14,003 nt of DNA from Stramenopiles sp. TOSAG23-2 (GCA_900128395.1 LT649775.1:1-14003), one strand, 5' to 3'. Shown: positions 1 through 7,657, counted from the stretch's first letter. The notes: generated by a model from the sequence alone, not told the origin. Numbers and translations are program-made.

Positions 1-491
1 CATTTATCGTTACAACTATTTTGTACTTATTTATATTATTGTATATTAATATTTTATTCCTATCAAACTTTAACATAGAGTGTGGTGCTGTGGTGCTGTT
101 GGTTGAAATCCAATGGTATTGCCTGCCCAGCCTGCCTAACAGGCTATCGATTTTACCACGTTATAAACAGACTTATTTTTTGGACTCTGCCTTTTCTGCC
201 GACTGGAACTGGAGAGGACTTTACTTCTTTTGATGAAGTCATGTAAGAAAAAAGGGGGGACTACGGCTGCTAATGATATGAACATGGCATGTATTTACGA
301 TTGAACAGCATTAAAAACACTTTCTATTTTATACAAATCATACATATTTTAATATATTATGTTCTATACATATATCCGGATATACATATACATATAAACT
401 TCTTCCATATTGGTATCACAAATCAAAGACTTTCATATTCATTTGTTAGTGCATTTATTCGAAATAGATTATAGACAGAATAGACAGGAAA
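1..491. other. Upstream non-coding region, left edge
   Basis: No convincing gene is seen here. One + frame stays open from the edge to a TGA at 231-233, but its translation is a hydrophobic, low-complexity string without a recognisable domain. Positions 80-230 are visibly less AT-rich than the flanks and carry short direct repeats (GTGGTGCT twice near 80-95), so they could be the tail of a neighbouring transcript. The part nearest the next gene is A/T-rich with TATA-like stretches around 340-395 and a duplicated ATAGACAG at 471-478 and 480-487, directly before the start codon. Confidence 0.5.
371..384. promoter_or_regulatory. Perfect 14-nt palindrome TATATCCGGATATA
   Basis: The sequence is identical to its reverse complement and lies 107 bases before the ATG at 492, in an otherwise featureless A/T-rich stretch. 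The central TCCGGA is unusual in this composition. A site for a dimeric DNA-binding protein in the promoter or 5' leader is a plausible reading, but only the symmetry and the position support it. Confidence 0.3.
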
Positions 492-3110
492 ATGAGAGGC
501 TTATTTACAACAACACTTTTCTGTTTGTTAGTTGTTGCAGTGGTTAACGGTGCATCTTTGCGAACATCAAAGGCATCAAGTTCTCTTAAAGCTGAAATTT
601 CAGAGCTTATTAAGATTAAAAACCAAGTGAAATATGCAGACGAGATGTTCAATAAAAATAAGGAAGTAAGTTCATCTCAAGAAAAACAAGAGCATCTGAA
701 AGCTCTGAGTGATGCAAAAGCTATTAACCTATCGAACGAAAAGGATATAGTGGAAGATGCAGAAAGTTTAAAAGAAGAAAAGGCACCGACTGGAACGACA
801 GGATCAACTGGTACAACAGGAGCAACTGGTACAACAGGAGCAACTGGTACAACAGGAGCAACTGGTACAATAGAAGCAACTGGTGCAACAGGAGCAACTG
901 GTGCAACAAAATCTGGCACAGGCGTAGCAACAGGTGCAGCAACAGGTGCAGCAACAGCTCTCGACGAAGAAGAACCAGTAGTGAAAGATGCAGCTGACAC
1001 AACTGGATCAACTGGAGCAACTGGAGCAACTGGAGCAACTGGATCGACTGGATCAACTGGTGCAACTGGTGAAGAAGCAAAAGAAGAAAAGGAAGATAAA
1101 AACGAAGCTAAAGTTGAAGCAGAAAGATGGTTGAAGCGTAATAAAGAATTAGCAGAACAAGAGTCCAAGACAGGGGCAACTGGTAACAAAGGTAGTACAG
1201 GTGCTACTGGTACTACTGGTGCTACTGGCCAAACTGGTGCTACTGGCCAAACTGGTGCAACAGGTTCAGTAATGGAAGATTTCCCACCACAGAAAAAAGG
1301 TCCTACTGAAGGCGAACTAAAAAAGATCAAAAAGAAGCAACTAGCAGAAAAGAAAAATAAAAAGGTAGAAAAGTTTGATAAACGCGATAATATTGCTAGA
1401 ATCATTAACGAGTACTCAAAAGATAACTTTGATATGGAGAACTATACAGAGCTTCATCAAACTCTAGGTCCTACTGGAAGTAACGGTGTGCATACAGAGA
1501 AATCTATTCAACGTGCAGGTAAAGCAGCGAAGAAGGGCGATGTTATTGCAAACAAGTTAAAGAAAAACCATTTCATGACTGGTGCAGCAACCGGTGGTTA
1601 TTTGTTGAAATCGAAGACTGGAGGAACAGGAGCTGCAACAGGAGCTGCAACAGGAGCTGCAATGTTGCCAAAACCAACTGGTGCTACTGGTGTATTAACA
1701 CCAGATGAAATGCCATCTGAGCCAACACAACCGGCTATTACTGGACCAGTGGGTACATTACAAACACAAGGTGAATTCGGTAGTGAAGGCAATGTAGGTA
1801 ATGTTATTAAACAGGCAAAGAAAATCATGAAAAAAATGCCAAAGACAAAGACCAACCTTGGACTACTTGCATATATGGAAACGATGAAAGATGATGCCGA
1901 TAAATTGATCGAGACTACACATGCAGAATATATACCAGTTGCAAAGAACTGTTCTGCACACACAGTCGCATTCGAACGCGTCAGGAACAAAACGGAAGAG
2001 GTCCTAGCATCTATTAAAAGCCAAGATGCATATCAAAATGAAACAGACGCATTAAAAGCTGAAATGCGTATATACAATGATCAATTGTCACATATGAAGG
2101 AATCTTTCCAAAATGCAACAGAAGAACAAAATACAGTCGGTGTGCAACATGAAAATAAAACCCTTGAATGTTTTAGCCATATGGATTTACATAAGCGCAT
2201 GGTGAAAATGTTAAAAAAATTGAAGAAAGGAATGGCAAAATCAGTAGAAAAGAAGAAAGATGAACCGACAATGCTCCTTGAAATGGACACTGATATGGTA
2301 CAGTCATTACGCTCCATGGCAGAAGAGTATGGCATGAAATCATTAAATAAATTAAAAAGCCAAATTTTAGATGCTAGTCGTGCAACTGCTTTACCATCAG
2401 CAATTACATCAGCATTTCGCATATTGGTTTCTGATATTAAGAAAGAGAAAGATATGAAAGCACATAAATGTGAGGAACAGCTAGGAGATTTGGAAATGAA
2501 ACTCAAAGCAGCAAAAGCTGTTACAAGCAACTTATACCCAAAAATAAACAAATGGAATAAGTTTGTAGACAAGATATTGAAACCAAGAATGAAAAAATTA
2601 AAGGCTTCAATGCATGCTGATAATGAAAGAGTTAAGTCTATATTGAAATTACAAGCACACAGAAATAGAAAATTCGCAGAGCATAAAGCTACATGCAATC
2701 GTAAAAAACAAGAGTACGAGGAGGAAATCAATAACGCAAAGAGTATGCTAGAGGCTATAGCCATGATCAAGAAAGCAATTGAAAATCCAACTATGGCAGT
2801 AAAATATGCTGTACGTGACGTAGAAAAATCATTAAGAAAACAAGCTGCGAATGTGGACGAATCTCAGGAGTACGAATATATGCCGAGATTGTCAAATGCA
2901 ATCAAAAAGTACCAACAAGCAGGTACATTTGTAGCTCCAACCGATGATGAAATAGATGCTGGTTCTCAACCAAATAAAGTAGATAAATACGGATGTAATA
3001 ATTATGCTGGATATACATGGTGTACTTTCAACAAAAAATGCCAACGGCATTGGGAGGAACCTTGTTACTATCATGCTGAAGTTGCTAGTAATTTACGGGC
3101 CAAAGAATAG
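492..3110 (+). CDS. Secreted collagen-like (Gly-X-Thr) protein with helical Lys-rich body and C-terminal Cys module
   Basis: 872 aa. I do not recognise a named family. The start is set by AAAATG with A at -3 and by an in-frame TAG at 465-467. Residues 1-20 are a classic signal peptide (MRGLF, then a Leu/Val core, ending near VNG/AS), so the product should enter the secretory pathway. Residues 100-139, 170-193 and 227-258 are Gly-X-Thr tracts, separated by acidic/Lys-rich linkers; shorter pieces occur at 326-332 and 396-400. GAAT four-residue repeats lie at 144-155 and 380-390. Residues about 430-815 are charged, Lys/Met-rich and probably helical, with Cys at 487, 560, 660 and 735. N-glycosylation sequons sit at N79, N317, N486, N499, N516, N541 and N555. 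Residues 835-858 form a four-Cys module (C835, C844, C850, C858; core AGYTWC and WEEPC). No transmembrane segment follows the signal peptide. A cell-surface, extracellular-matrix or secretory-granule protein fits. The ORF and secretion are near certain; the role is not. Confidence 0.93.
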   Translation: MRGLFTTTLFCLLVVAVVNGASLRTSKASSSLKAEISELIKIKNQVKYADEMFNKNKEVSSSQEKQEHLKALSDAKAINLSNEKDIVEDAESLKEEKAPTGTTGSTGTTGATGTTGATGTTGATGTIEATGATGATGATKSGTGVATGAATGAATALDEEEPVVKDAADTTGSTGATGATGATGSTGSTGATGEEAKEEKEDKNEAKVEAERWLKRNKELAEQESKTGATGNKGSTGATGTTGATGQTGATGQTGATGSVMEDFPPQKKGPTEGELKKIKKKQLAEKKNKKVEKFDKRDNIARIINEYSKDNFDMENYTELHQTLGPTGSNGVHTEKSIQRAGKAAKKGDVIANKLKKNHFMTGAATGGYLLKSKTGGTGAATGAATGAAMLPKPTGATGVLTPDEMPSEPTQPAITGPVGTLQTQGEFGSEGNVGNVIKQAKKIMKKMPKTKTNLGLLAYMETMKDDADKLIETTHAEYIPVAKNCSAHTVAFERVRNKTEEVLASIKSQDAYQNETDALKAEMRIYNDQLSHMKESFQNATEEQNTVGVQHENKTLECFSHMDLHKRMVKMLKKLKKGMAKSVEKKKDEPTMLLEMDTDMVQSLRSMAEEYGMKSLNKLKSQILDASRATALPSAITSAFRILVSDIKKEKDMKAHKCEEQLGDLEMKLKAAKAVTSNLYPKINKWNKFVDKILKPRMKKLKASMHADNERVKSILKLQAHRNRKFAEHKATCNRKKQEYEEEINNAKSMLEAIAMIKKAIENPTMAVKYAVRDVEKSLRKQAANVDESQEYEYMPRLSNAIKKYQQAGTFVAPTDDEIDAGSQPNKVDKYGCNNYAGYTWCTFNKKCQRHWEEPCYYHAEVASNLRAKE
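807..878 (+). repeat. 18-nt tandem repeat coding Thr-Gly-Thr-Thr-Gly-Ala
   Basis: The unit ACTGGTACAACAGGAGCA occurs three times without change (807-824, 825-842, 843-860). A fourth copy (861-878) has ACA to ATA and GGA to GAA, turning Thr to Ile and Gly to Glu and so breaking the Gly-X-Thr pattern. Less regular 9-nt units continue to about 908. Identical codons across copies point to recent unit duplication. Confidence 0.9.
999..1070 (+). repeat. 9-nt tandem repeat, second Gly-X-Thr tract
   Basis: About eight 9-nt units of the form ACTGGAKCA encode Thr-Gly-Ser/Ala. X alternates between Ser and Ala, and Gly is mostly GGA. The unit differs from those of the first and third tracts, so this tract seems to have expanded on its own. 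Confidence 0.8.
1218..1253 (+). repeat. 18-nt tandem repeat, third Gly-X-Thr tract
   Basis: Two exact copies of GGTGCTACTGGCCAAACT (1218-1235, 1236-1253) encode Gly-Ala-Thr-Gly-Gln-Thr. They sit inside a longer Gly-X-Thr tract (about 1170-1265). Codons here are mainly GGT/GCT/ACT rather than the GGA/GCA/ACA of the first tract. Confidence 0.85.
1629..1661 (+). repeat. 12-nt tandem repeat coding Gly-Ala-Ala-Thr
   Basis: The unit GGAGCTGCAACA appears twice in full and once truncated (GGAGCTGCA). A similar block coding [12 protein letters not shown] lies at 921-956 but uses GGT/GCA codons. The period is four residues, so this is not collagen register. Confidence 0.85.
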
Positions 3111-3388
3111 AGTGGGCCCTGGTATGACGTAGTATGTTACGAGGTAAAAAAGTATAGTATATTATCAAATAAATTTACATTCGTATTTTAAATTAAAAAA
3201 TATTTTTCTCATTTTTTATCATTAATTGATTTTTACAAAAAACAAAATATCTTAATATTTATATACGAGCTCGTATTAATAATCATTATAGTCGTATGAT
3301 ACGAGTATTATATTTATAATATACGAATATAGGTATGCCAGAGTATGATATCTCTCTCTCATACACACATTATGTACAATACACACCA
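3111..3388. other. Convergent 3' spacer with TACGA palindromes
   Basis: The 278-base spacer lies between two genes whose 3' ends face each other. It holds seven TACGA/TCGTA pentamers. Two pairs form palindromes: ATACGAGCTCGTAT at 3263-3276 (perfect, 14 nt) and TCGTATGATACGA at 3292-3304 (6-nt arms about a central G). A short (TC) run lies at about 3350-3360. No ORF of interest is seen. Confidence 0.7.
3168..3173 (+). terminator. Candidate poly(A) signal AATAAA
   Basis: AATAAA lies 58 bases after the stop codon of the secreted collagen-like gene, a normal distance for a short protist 3' UTR. No RNA evidence is available, and the hexamer is common by chance in A/T-rich DNA. Confidence 0.35.
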
Positions 3389-4663
3389 CTATTTTGACTG
3401 CTGCATATTATCTGCATTTTCAACAACATATAATGAACCTGATTCACTAGCAGCAACAATAACATCACCAGAATTTTGATCATAATGTTCTACATTGTTG
3501 AAAATTGACATCCCAACCCATCTCGAATCGCCTCTAAAACCACAATGATGATTTTGAAATAACATATTTTTATACGATGACGTGTTTACAGTTGATGGCT
3601 CTGCTTTCCATCTTCCACATAAAATATCATTATCAAGCCCAACAGCGTAACATGTAGTGGGCATTGTTGGGGACGACAATAGTTGGATTGCTTCGTACTT
3701 TAACGGTGCACGCCAACGATGCCGGATTTTCCAAGTTCGCTTATCAATTCCATATACAATACGATCTTCGCCTGTCGCTAGCAGAACATTCGAATGATGC
3801 GAACCCTTCTGTGAAGCTGACGATGGGGCCACGTCACTTGCCTTTAAAGAGGATGGTAAAGCCAAGCTATATAAAAAACCTTTAGAAGGTGATATTCGAC
3901 CTACGAATTTATTACTTCGCAAATCATATAATGAGACAAAGTGAGATTCAGCACATAAAATTTGGGTATCGTTTACATAATTAATAGCTAATGGAGGAAG
4001 TGCTGACAAAAATTGATTGGTAATTTTACCAGTATGCAAATCATATGTTTGAATCATACGGCTAGAAAAATGCGCAGTAACTGCTTTCAGTTCAGTTGCA
4101 GTGCAATTTAAGGAGATGCCAGACCAACTAGCTTCACGGTATATTTGTTTTTGTATTGTATCGACGCCGACAGCTAAATTAATTGATTTCTTATTGATTG
4201 ATGCTTTTAAAGTACCAAATGCGTCTATTGATGTGGTAAGAATATTTTGTTTGTTATTCCCACGGACTATCGGGGCGGATTCGACTGATTGAATTTCACT
4301 TTCATGGATGTGACCAGATAAAATGCCATGAAAAGTTGCATTTACTTTGACCGGTACAGACGCTTTTGATCCTTTTGTTTCTTTAAAGGTGCATTTAGAG
4401 CTATTTGGTATTTCGATTGTATGCGATTCAACCCCATTTTTAAAGCCTAGGCAAATGTCAATAAATTTTGATTTGCCGTTTGTTTCATTATTAGTATTTT
4501 CTGTTAAAGTGATATCTTTTTGTTTTTTATCATCTTGTTGTTGGTAGGTTCTGCCAATGGATAATCGAGTTGCTTGTATGCTTCCAGCGGAATTTCTATT
4601 ATTATCTGCTGGTGGCACTCGATATGCACGCGCTATAGCGACGGAATTATTTGAGTTCATCAT
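3389..4663 (-). CDS. WD40-like beta-propeller protein
   Basis: 424 aa, TAG stop at 3389-3391. Two adjacent ATGs open the frame (4661-4663 and 4658-4660), both with a purine at -3, so the true first residue is uncertain by one codon. Residues 1-65 are polar and Asn/Gln/Lys-rich, probably disordered. From about 110 on, several blade-like units with WD-repeat character follow: an SGH (116-118) before a Ser/Asp/Gly segment to about 152; QTYDLHTGK at 205-213; VSLYDLRSNK at 243-252; ATGEDRIVYGIDKRTWK at 296-312; and ASESGSLYVV near 405-414. The Trp-Asp ends are degenerate (Tyr-Asp or Ile-Asp), and only about five blades are visible. Propellers of this kind act as protein-binding scaffolds; no partner can be named. 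The gene is divergent from the GRAM+TLDc gene (722-base spacer) and convergent with the collagen-like gene. Confidence 0.85.
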   Translation of the reverse strand: MMNSNNSVAIARAYRVPPADNNRNSAGSIQATRLSIGRTYQQQDDKKQKDITLTENTNNETNGKSKFIDICLGFKNGVESHTIEIPNSSKCTFKETKGSKASVPVKVNATFHGILSGHIHESEIQSVESAPIVRGNNKQNILTTSIDAFGTLKASINKKSINLAVGVDTIQKQIYREASWSGISLNCTATELKAVTAHFSSRMIQTYDLHTGKITNQFLSALPPLAINYVNDTQILCAESHFVSLYDLRSNKFVGRISPSKGFLYSLALPSSLKASDVAPSSASQKGSHHSNVLLATGEDRIVYGIDKRTWKIRHRWRAPLKYEAIQLLSSPTMPTTCYAVGLDNDILCGRWKAEPSTVNTSSYKNMLFQNHHCGFRGDSRWVGMSIFNNVEHYDQNSGDVIVAASESGSLYVVENADNMQQSK

Positions 4664-4783
4664 TTCGATCCAAAAAATAATTTATACTGGAAATTGACAT
4701 GTACATTACATCGTTTGTTTGTACAATTTTATTATTCATCAATTCATATTATAGTATATAGATTTATATGGTAATTATAAAAA

Positions 4784-4802
4784 ATGCATGCGTTGCATGC
4801 AT
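4784..4802. promoter_or_regulatory. ATGCATGC inverted repeat with GTT loop
   Basis: ATGCATGC (4784-4791), GTT, then GCATGCAT (4795-4802) form perfect 8-bp arms, 121 bases upstream of the WD40-like gene start. The core CATGCATG equals the plant RY element bound by B3-type factors, but that link should not be carried over to this organism without evidence. The symmetry itself is certain; a role is inferred. Confidence 0.3.
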
Positions 4803-4818
4803 GCTTATCTTTTTTTTA

Positions 4819-4836
4819 TTGTTGTTGTTGTTGTTG
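4819..4836. repeat. (TTG)6 microsatellite
   Basis: Six perfect TTG units lie in the divergent spacer, next to a T-rich run. It is likely a simple slippage repeat. Confidence 0.85.
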
Positions 4837-5385
4837 TATTTTTATTAGACGACTATATATAGGCTGATATTATGGTGTATTTATTATTTTTATTTTTTTT
4901 TGTTGCATTTTTTTGCGTTGTTAGAGGCGGAGAGGCGAACGACGTACTAAAATATTATATAATACTAAGTACAAAATTAAATGCCTCCCTCTATATCTTC
5001 TGGATTGTAAATTTGCATATTTCTAGGTCTACTCCGGACATTTCTAGTAAAAAAATAATAATAATAAAAAAGTAATAAACATCAAATAAAAGAAAGAATA
5101 TTATAAAAAAAGCAGTTATGTTGCGTGCAAAAAAAAACAAAAGCGCAATGATGATGTGGGATAAACAAATATATTTACACTGTATTAATTATTATTGCAT
5201 ACGCACATACAGATGTAACTATATGGTATAGAGTATAAAAATACAATAAAATATTATTACAAAGAATGAAGAAAGGATATACAACAATATAAAGTGCAAT
5301 ATTATATCATTTACGATCGTACTTGGTCATATTTAATCAACATTGTCATTATCACCATAAAATCAGATCGGATTGAAAAAGAATC

Positions 5386-7200
5386 ATGGGAAATACGCCT
5401 ACAAACGATAACAATGATGACAATGGATTTTCTGAAGAGCCTGATGATATTTTTGAACCGAGAACCTCTATTAACGAGGGGGAAGTCGAAAATTTATCAG
5501 CTAGAACTCGTGCATTATTAAGCTTAAGCGATGGTAAAAGTAGAAGCTTCGATGAATTCAGTTTTGGTGATGATACTCTTGGAGATATATATGGGGACTT
5601 AGGTGTTTCACCCGTAGAAACAAATTACATGTACCGCGCAGCCAGCAATAGTTTTAGTAATGATAATAATAATAATAATGATAATAATAACAATAACGAT
5701 AATAATAATAAGTCATCCTTTTTTCTTCTTCAGCAAAATAACCAAATATCTCCATTAGGAAACATGAAGACAACGGGCCAAGTAAATCCTAATGACGATA
5801 AATCAGCAGAAGACTTAGAATCTACAGCTAATATTAAACCCTTGAAAGAGATAGCATGGCTAATTGTAAATCAAGAAAAATTTGTGACTGGACACGTTAC
5901 AATAACAAGTCAGTTACTAGTGTTTGAACCTCGTAATACTGACGAACATGTTAAAAAAGATGGTTTGTTGACATATCAATTTTGTATAGATGTGCGAGAT
6001 ATCACTGGGTGTGGAGAAGTTGGACATGTTACTAGAGTCATCAATACAAAACAACTTGATAAAGAAACTGGAAAAGAAAAGCGTGCACGCCGTGGTGGTG
6101 GCATGACATATTTTCAAGTATTTTGGCAAAAGCAGAAAGATCGTAACAGATCTAGACGCCGGAATACAAATCAAACATTATTTTTGGTACGAAAAAATAA
6201 AGTAGAAAGTCTTGTAAATACATTAAGGTTACTATTGGATAAAGTAGCATTAGATTTAAAAAAAGAGAAAAATAAAAAGAAATCGCGTCAAATACAAACA
6301 CACATGACAACAGGTCCAATCATAAGCCATACCGGACATTTATCACCAACTAAATTATTTAAAATAGCAACAAATGCTCGGGGTGGCTCACCTTCACCAC
6401 CACCAACAATTAGAATAGAAAATAGTATCGGCAGTAACTCTAGCCCAAGCAATGCTAGTAATGATGAAAAAAGTGATAGAAATAATAATACAATAGGGAA
6501 ACAATTGGGAAATGGGATAAATATTGAGGAGCAAAATAAAAATAAAATTGCTACTACTGGTGAGAAAAAAAATAGTAAAGTTCAAAAGAACAAATCCGAC
6601 AGTAGGGCGAAAGGCAGATCGTTGCATACGCCATTGTTTATAGGTGGAAATTCCAGAATATTAAAAGCTTCTGATTGTCTAGATATTGAGAGTGTCTTGC
6701 CACACGGACAAAGGGGATACAATTGGCAATTGTCTTATAGTTCAAATACACATGGTTTAAATTGGATGACATTCCATAGGTGTATTGAAAGGGCCGGTTC
6801 AAATATATTGATTATACGTACGACAAAAGGCGAAGTTATTGGTTGCTATGCAAGCGAGCAGTGGGCCCCAACAGGTAAATATACTGGTACTGGAGAATGC
6901 TTTGTTTTTAAATGCAAACCTGGCCCATTTCAAACATTTACGTGGTCCTTTGGAGATCCATATTTCATGATGTGTACGTCTACCTCCTTAGTTATGGGGG
7001 GTGGTGGCGGCTTTGCCATTCGGTTAGACAAACATTTTAAAGGATATAGTACTTCATGCGATACATTTAATACGAAAGGCCCGTTGACGAAATCTGAAAA
7101 TTTTGAAGTGTTTGATATAGAAGTCTATTGCTTTGTATCTGGAAACACAGTAGATGAGAGTAAACGCGCTGCAAATTTTGACTGGAGTCGGCACTTGTAA
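5386..7200 (+). CDS. GRAM + TLDc domain protein (OXR1/NCOA7-like), probably N-myristoylated
   Basis: 604 aa. An in-frame TGA at 5374-5376 closes the frame upstream, and the ATG has A at -3. The protein begins MGNTPTND: Gly2 with Thr6 fits the N-myristoylation pattern. Residues 92-109 are an Asn/Asp run. Residues about 155-290 read as a GRAM/PH-like domain (AWLIVNQEKFVTGHVTITSQ, then a basic loop near 225-260). A Lys- and Ser-rich linker follows to about 420. Residues about 424-584 are a TLDc domain: opening near RILKASDCLDIESVLP, GLNWMTFHRC, the CYASEQWAP strand, the glycine block GGGGGFAIRLD at 538-548, and a closing FEVFDIEVYCF. GRAM plus TLDc is the OXR1/NCOA7 arrangement; TLDc proteins of this group act in oxidative-stress resistance and bind and regulate the V-ATPase. 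A role at an acidic organelle membrane is therefore inferred. The N-terminal LysM of some animal relatives is absent. Confidence 0.93.
   Translation: MGNTPTNDNNDDNGFSEEPDDIFEPRTSINEGEVENLSARTRALLSLSDGKSRSFDEFSFGDDTLGDIYGDLGVSPVETNYMYRAASNSFSNDNNNNNDNNNNNDNNNKSSFFLLQQNNQISPLGNMKTTGQVNPNDDKSAEDLESTANIKPLKEIAWLIVNQEKFVTGHVTITSQLLVFEPRNTDEHVKKDGLLTYQFCIDVRDITGCGEVGHVTRVINTKQLDKETGKEKRARRGGGMTYFQVFWQKQKDRNRSRRRNTNQTLFLVRKNKVESLVNTLRLLLDKVALDLKKEKNKKKSRQIQTHMTTGPIISHTGHLSPTKLFKIATNARGGSPSPPPTIRIENSIGSNSSPSNASNDEKSDRNNNTIGKQLGNGINIEEQNKNKIATTGEKKNSKVQKNKSDSRAKGRSLHTPLFIGGNSRILKASDCLDIESVLPHGQRGYNWQLSYSSNTHGLNWMTFHRCIERAGSNILIIRTTKGEVIGCYASEQWAPTGKYTGTGECFVFKCKPGPFQTFTWSFGDPYFMMCTSTSLVMGGGGGFAIRLDKHFKGYSTSCDTFNTKGPLTKSENFEVFDIEVYCFVSGNTVDESKRAANFDWSRHL
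5659..5712 (+). repeat. AAT/GAT trinucleotide run coding Asn/Asp
   Basis: A mostly AAT run with GAT interruptions encodes about 18 residues of Asn and Asp in the N-terminal disordered part of the TLDc protein. A shorter AAT run codes seven Asn in the kelch gene (about 13017-13038), so slippage of AAT inside genes is recurrent here. Confidence 0.85.
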
Positions 7201-7657
7201 TTTGTACCGCACACACATGTAAGAAGGGTCTGTTGAAAATCGTACGAGCGTTTGTACGAATATGGATATTGTGATTTTACCAGAGAATATTTTGTTATTT
7301 ATTACGAACCGTATAATATAATATATGCATATGATAGATCTAAAATTTAAAAAAAAAAAAAAAACATTTTTTTAAAATATTTTTATACGGTTCGTATATA
7401 AATAAATTTTTACGGTTTGTATTAACACTCTTGTAATATACGCTTCATAAGATATTCGTAAAATATGATACTCGTACGGACATCCATTTAGGGATCGCGG
7501 GAGATTCTAAACGTATCTTGTATGCTACACAAAAATGTACTCGTATTTTCGTCAGAGTCTGCAGTATCAATTATCACATGATGTATATATTATACGTCGT
7601 AAAATTAATAATATTATACGTCGTGCGAAGTATATATATAGCCATTCGTCGGTCGTT
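7201..7657. other. Convergent 3' spacer between TLDc and channel genes
   Basis: 457 bases without a credible ORF. It holds nine TACGA/TCGTA pentamers, a large inverted repeat (7303-7396) enclosing a 16-A run (7349-7364), and a 14-nt direct repeat ATATTATACGTCGT at 7587-7600 and 7611-7624. Both flanking transcripts must end in or near it. Confidence 0.7.
7303..7396. terminator. Inverted repeat flanked by AATAAA on both strands
   Basis: The left arm TACGAACCGTATA (7303-7315) is the exact reverse complement of the right arm TATACGGTTCGTA (7384-7396); the arms extend outward imperfectly into ATAAATAA-like sequence. The loop holds A16 followed by C-A-T7, itself foldable. TTTATT at 7298-7303 is AATAAA on the minus strand, just past the left arm for the channel transcript. 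AATAAA at 7401-7406 lies just past the right arm for the TLDc transcript. A diverged half-site, TACGGTTTGTATTA, follows at 7411-7424. A shared bidirectional 3'-end element is a reasonable inference. Confidence 0.4.

Larger units (their letters stand above)
4664..5385. other. Divergent intergenic region (bidirectional upstream DNA)
   Basis: 722 bases separate the starts of the WD40-like gene (-) and the GRAM+TLDc gene (+), so both promoters should lie here. The stretch is strongly A/T-rich with many poly-A and poly-T runs. It holds an ATGCATGC hairpin at 4784-4802, a (TTG)6 run at 4819-4836 and only two TACGA/TCGTA pentamers (near 5310-5320). A 67-codon ATG ORF at 4872-5075 has a hydrophobic start but ends in a low-complexity Ile/Lys tail; I do not accept it as a gene. 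Confidence 0.6.

Noticed and set aside
1-76. Minus-strand ATG at 76 open to the left edge (25 codons)
   Set aside because: It is very short and made of Ile/Asn/Lys/Tyr codons expected by chance in A/T-rich DNA.
3-233. Frame open from the left edge to TGA, possible C-terminal membrane-protein fragment
   Set aside because: There is no recognisable motif, and the first third is simple A/T-rich Ile/Leu/Tyr coding; it is too weak to call without the sequence to the left.
492-560. Plastid-targeting bipartite presequence (ASAFAP type)
   Set aside because: The cleavage region reads VNG-ASLRTS, with no Phe at the expected +1 position; a plain signal peptide fits better.
789-1265. CRISPR-like array
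   Set aside because: The repeats are contiguous, in frame with a CDS and without unique spacers; they are coding tandem repeats.
677-1405. Long minus-strand frame (242 codons), rich in Pro-Val-Ala
   Set aside because: It is the antisense of the Gly-X-Thr repeats: the 9-nt periodic sequence simply lacks stop codons in this frame. The overlapping frame at 724-1080 has the same cause.
2081-2770. Minus-strand frame of 229 codons inside the secreted-protein gene
   Set aside because: It is antisense to a Lys-rich coding region and gives a Phe/Ser/Leu-rich string with no domain, while the + strand frame is continuous and coherent.
492-3110. Silaffin-like silica protein, on the basis of Lys-rich stretches
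   Set aside because: There is no repeated Ser/Lys KxxK-type silaffin block; the Lys residues are spread through long helices, and the diatom placement itself is uncertain.
4872-5075. 67-codon ATG ORF with a hydrophobic, signal-like start
   Set aside because: Its C-terminal half is low-complexity Ile/Lys from A/T-rich DNA, it has no recognisable domain, and it lies in a divergent promoter spacer. A small secreted peptide is not excluded.
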